Below are positions 32,525-34,751 of a stretch of DNA of 34,751 bases, in pieces. The notes beneath the pieces were generated by a model that had not been told where the DNA came from, made no database searches, and was given only the letters and a program-made list of their open reading frames with translations. Numbering within the stretch: position 1 is the first letter of the stretch; each line of letters opens with the position of its first letter. The DNA comes from Candidatus Aminicenantota bacterium (lineage in GTDB: Bacteria; Acidobacteriota; Aminicenantia; Aminicenantales; Saccharicenantaceae): NCBI GenBank assembly GCA_014359965.1, contig JACIYK010000002.1:1-34751 (forward strand). The letters run 5' to 3'. The position numbers were made by a program, and so were the translations under genes.

Positions 32525-32872
32525 TTACTGCTGCTCTTCTCTTAATTTAGCAGCTTTGCCCTTTAGCTGTCTTAAGTAATACAACTTGGCGCGTCTTACT
32601 TTACCATGTCTTACGACTTCTACTTTTTTCACCACCTTAGAGTGAAGGGGGAAAATCCTTTCCACACCAATACCGTAAGAAATTTTTCGCACGGTAAAAG
32701 TTGCGCCCATTCCAGAGCCTCTTTTAGCAATTACATCGCCCTTGAAAATCTGAATACGTTCTTTATCGCCTTCTTTAATCAAGACATGAACCTTAACCGT
32801 ATCGCCTACCCGGAAAGGTTCTATATCCTGCCTCATGTGTTTTTCTTCAATGGTTCTAACCAGGTTACTCAT
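32525..32872 (-). CDS. rplS: 50S ribosomal protein L19
   Basis: L19 sits at the interface of the 50S and 30S subunits. The 115-residue product has the family's normal length and core: [26 protein letters not shown] (cited as the conserved N-terminal pattern), [24 protein letters not shown]-like, and [11 protein letters not shown] at the C terminus. Its start codon overlaps the stop of trmD (ATGA at 32869-32872), so translation is coupled. Confidence 0.95.
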   Translation of the reverse strand: MSNLVRTIEEKHMRQDIEPFRVGDTVKVHVLIKEGDKERIQIFKGDVIAKRGSGMGATFTVRKISYGIGVERIFPLHSKVVKKVEVVRHGKVRRAKLYYLRQLKGKAAKLREEQQ

Positions 32873-33606
32873 GAGTCTTTCCTTTCTTCCTGAATTTCTT
32901 TGAGGAGCTCTTCCTCTTCCGAGGAAAGCTGCCTTGATTTTAACAAATCCGGTCTTCGGACCAGAGTTTTTTCCAGTGCTTTTTTCAGCCGCCAGCGAGC
33001 TATCTTCTTATGATCGCCAGAAAACAAAACGGAGGGAACCTTATAGCCGCGGAAATCCCGGGGCCTGGTGTATTGGGGAAAATCAAGCAGTCCACCCTTA
33101 AAAGATTCACGTTCAACCGAGCCTTCTTTGCCTACGACTCCAGGCACAAACCTGGAAACGGCATCCACGACCACGGCCGCGGCCAGCTCTCCGCCCGTCA
33201 AGATATAGTCTCCGATGGAGATTTCTTTATCAACTAAATGTTCAATAACCCTTTCGTCCACACCCTCATACCTACCGCAAATCAAAATTAGTTGTTTATA
33301 GCCAGCCAGTTGCTCAGCCAGCCTGGTGTTAAACACTTCACCCTGCGGCGATAAAAGACAGACCAGTGAATCCTGTGATTGGCGCACAGCTTCTACCGCT
33401 CTGAAAATAGGCTCTGGCTTCAACACCATGCCTTCCAGGCCTCCATATGGTCTATCATCTACCTGACGATGCTTATCTGTGGTGTAATCCCTCAGATCGT
33501 GTATTCTTATCTCTAGCACTCCTTTGTCTAAAGCCTTTTTAACCACGCCTGCCGAGAATAGTCCATCAAACATTCTCGGGAATATCGTTATTATATCAAA
33601 CCTCAT
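32869..33606 (-). CDS. trmD: tRNA (guanosine(37)-N1)-methyltransferase
   Basis: TrmD methylates G37 of tRNAs with SAM and prevents frameshifting. The 245-residue product has the SPOUT knot motifs of the family: [23 protein letters not shown], and [25 protein letters not shown], followed by the C-terminal RRPDLL domain. It starts at an ATG overlapping the end of rimM by 11 bases and its stop overlaps the start of rplS. Length and order are as in most bacteria. Confidence 0.95.
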   Translation of the reverse strand: MRFDIITIFPRMFDGLFSAGVVKKALDKGVLEIRIHDLRDYTTDKHRQVDDRPYGGLEGMVLKPEPIFRAVEAVRQSQDSLVCLLSPQGEVFNTRLAEQLAGYKQLILICGRYEGVDERVIEHLVDKEISIGDYILTGGELAAAVVVDAVSRFVPGVVGKEGSVERESFKGGLLDFPQYTRPRDFRGYKVPSVLFSGDHKKIARWRLKKALEKTLVRRPDLLKSRQLSSEEEELLKEIQEERKDS

Positions 33607-34117
33607 TCAACTCCAGTAAACCTTCTGGCGGATCAACTTTTATCAACCCACTTTCTACGTCTATCACCTGGCAGATCGCCTTGACCAGGGGTATCTCTAG
33701 CTGCTTCTGGCCTGCCTGAACTACCAGCAGGACATTTGACCCAAAAGTCAATAGCTCAACTACTTTCCCAATCAACTCTCCGTCCACCGTTTCGACCCGA
33801 CAGCCAAGAAGTTCAAAATCGTAGTAGGTGTCATTTTCCAGAGGGGGGAAATCTTCACTCGACACGAAAATTTCCCTTCCCCTTAACTCATCTGCCCTTT
33901 TTTGGTCCTCAACCCCTTTTAATTTTAAAAAAGGAGAGTTCCGGACGAGGTTGAATTTTTCAACCTCGTATTCCCTTAACTCTCCTTCTTTTTCAAGATA
34001 AACTTTCTTGAAGAATGGCTCTCTTTTTATCCAGCTATATAATTTTATCTTAAGAGTGCCATCCTTCCCTTCGCTCCGGATAACCCGGCCGACAGCTACT
34101 AATTCAACCTTTTTCAA
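33596..34117 (-). CDS. rimM: 16S rRNA processing protein RimM
   Basis: RimM helps assemble the 30S head with S19. The 173-residue product has the N-terminal barrel ([19 protein letters not shown]) and the C-terminal PRC-like domain ([42 protein letters not shown]). The only plausible start is a TTG at 34117, inside the end of the KH-domain gene, an overlap of 14 bases. No other in-frame start would keep the conserved first strand. Confidence 0.92.
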   Translation of the reverse strand: MKKVELVAVGRVIRSEGKDGTLKIKLYSWIKREPFFKKVYLEKEGELREYEVEKFNLVRNSPFLKLKGVEDQKRADELRGREIFVSSEDFPPLENDTYYDFELLGCRVETVDGELIGKVVELLTFGSNVLLVVQAGQKQLEIPLVKAICQVIDVESGLIKVDPPEGLLELNEV

Positions 34118-34340
34118 TGATTTCCAGGTTGAATCTCCGCTTCATTTTCATGCCAGCGGCACCCAGGATAACCCGGATGGCACGAGCTGTACGGCCCTGC
34201 TTTCCGATCACCTTTCCCAGATCCTCAGGAGCCACCTTGAGTTCCAGGATGGTGGTCTGTTCCCCTTCAAGCTGGGAAACCTGAACCTTGTCCGGATTGT
34301 CAACCAGAGACTTAGCAATCATTTCAACCAGTTCTTTCAC
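34104..34340 (-). CDS. khpA: KH-domain RNA-binding protein KhpA
   Basis: A 78-residue single KH-domain protein with the motif [15 protein letters not shown] at about 42-56, where GKQG is the RNA-binding GxxG loop. It starts with GTG at 34340, preceded by a very good AAAGGAGG site. Between rpsP and rimM is the standard position for this gene (also called ylqC). It is thought to bind RNA with a partner KH/Jag protein and to affect cell-wall and ribosome functions. Confidence 0.92.
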   Translation of the reverse strand: MKELVEMIAKSLVDNPDKVQVSQLEGEQTTILELKVAPEDLGKVIGKQGRTARAIRVILGAAGMKMKRRFNLEIIEKG

Positions 34341-34351
34341 AGTAACCTCCT

Positions 34352-34618
34352 TTAAGACTTAGAATCTTGGGTTGATTTTTGTCCTTTGACGGCTCTTTTT
34401 ATCAGTGAACTAACTGTTTCCGAAGGTTTGGCTCCCTGGCTAAGCCAGTAATTTACTTTCTCCATATCTAATTTAAAATCAAGAGGTTCGGTCCGTGGGT
34501 GGTAATAACCAACTGTATCCAGAGTTTTACTCTGTCTGGCTCTCCTGGAATCAATCACCACCACCCGATAAGAGGGTTTCTTTTTTGCTCCGAATCGCAT
34601 CAGTCGTAGTTTAATCAT
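34352..34618 (-). CDS. rpsP: 30S ribosomal protein S16
   Basis: The 88-residue product is a full-length S16: [24 protein letters not shown] at the N terminus, then [20 protein letters not shown] and the C-terminal [20 protein letters not shown]. It is the first gene of the cluster in this window, with the ATG at 34618 and a recognisable promoter upstream. In many bacteria ffh lies upstream; it is not in this window. Confidence 0.96.
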   Translation of the reverse strand: MIKLRLMRFGAKKKPSYRVVVIDSRRARQSKTLDTVGYYHPRTEPLDFKLDMEKVNYWLSQGAKPSETVSSLIKRAVKGQKSTQDSKS

Positions 34619-34652
34619 TTTGCGCCATCTCTCTCTTTAAAAATGATTTAAA

Positions 34653-34681
34653 ATATTAGCTAAAAAAGCCAAACAAGTCAA
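34653..34681 (-). promoter_or_regulatory. Sigma-70 promoter of the rpsP operon
   Basis: On the minus strand TTGACT (34681-34676) and TAATAT (34658-34653) are separated by exactly 17 bases, both near consensus. Transcription would start near 34646, giving a leader of about 28 bases before the rpsP ATG. The last 10 bases of the window are a T-run. Confidence 0.65.
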
Positions 34682-34751
34682 CCCTTATCCAGTAACAGTA
34701 CAGCGCTTTAATTATAACCATAGAAAAAGGAAAAATCCAAACTTTTTTTTT

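Overview
The window looks like a piece of a Gram-negative (diderm) chromosome of moderate GC content, most likely from the Acidobacteriota/Candidatus Aminicenantes side of the tree. That placement is inference. It rests on a VWFA-related protein of the acidobacterial type, a secreted-type six-bladed beta-propeller with its GxGPGE signature, several Gfo/Idh/MocA oxidoreductases (two with Tat signals), abundant c-type cytochromes, and an outer-membrane barrel ending in Phe. No rRNA, tRNA, CRISPR array, integrase or transposase was seen.

Layout. 1-332: the N-terminal part of an AAA+ sigma-54-activator-like protein that runs off the left edge. 333-757: no intact gene, but a decayed fragment resembling a glycogen-binding (CBM48/AMPK1) domain and a three-copy 39-bp repeat. 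758-6190: a class II aldolase, a secreted M20 amidohydrolase, and a coupled pair of a discoidin-like secreted protein and a GT-C (Agl23-type) membrane glycosyltransferase. 6564-10855: a redox operon (heptaheme cytochrome c, a cytochrome-b-like membrane protein, ApbE). 10916-14765: three sugar-metabolism genes (Gfo/Idh/MocA, TIM-barrel isomerase, Tat-exported Gfo/Idh/MocA). 15142-17572: a small Cys-rich secreted protein and a VWFA-related protein. 17681-20637: a decay zone, with a Clp-fold protease whose membrane anchor is cut off by an amber codon, followed by two broken sugar-related TIM-barrel genes. 20663-22672: a beta-propeller, a Cys-rich peptide readable only across a -1 frameshift, and a secreted protein of unknown function. 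22900-26571: a HEAT-repeat protein and another Tat Gfo/Idh/MocA. 26779-29365: a c554-type multiheme cytochrome followed by a cytochrome-porin fusion. 29627-34618: the conserved rpsP-khpA-rimM-trmD-rplS-rnhB translation cluster with a TPR gene attached.

How the genes fit together. Two separate loci encode parts for moving electrons across the envelope. The first is an inner-membrane-anchored heptaheme cytochrome with a b-type partner and the flavin transferase ApbE. The second is a periplasmic c554-like cytochrome next to an outer-membrane barrel carrying one heme site. Together they could form a conduit for extracellular electron transfer (inference). The repeated Gfo/Idh/MocA and TIM-barrel isomerase genes, M20 hydrolase, aldolase, discoidin domain and GT-C glycosyltransferase suggest a fermentative or respiratory heterotroph that handles oxidised sugars and peptides. 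The least familiar material is at 15.1 kb and 20.6-22.7 kb: small secreted proteins with eight cysteines starting with an N-C-x-C motif, one of them coupled to a beta-propeller gene. The second locus has a 13-T tract inside its candidate promoter spacer and a T-run at the frameshift, so slippage may switch it.
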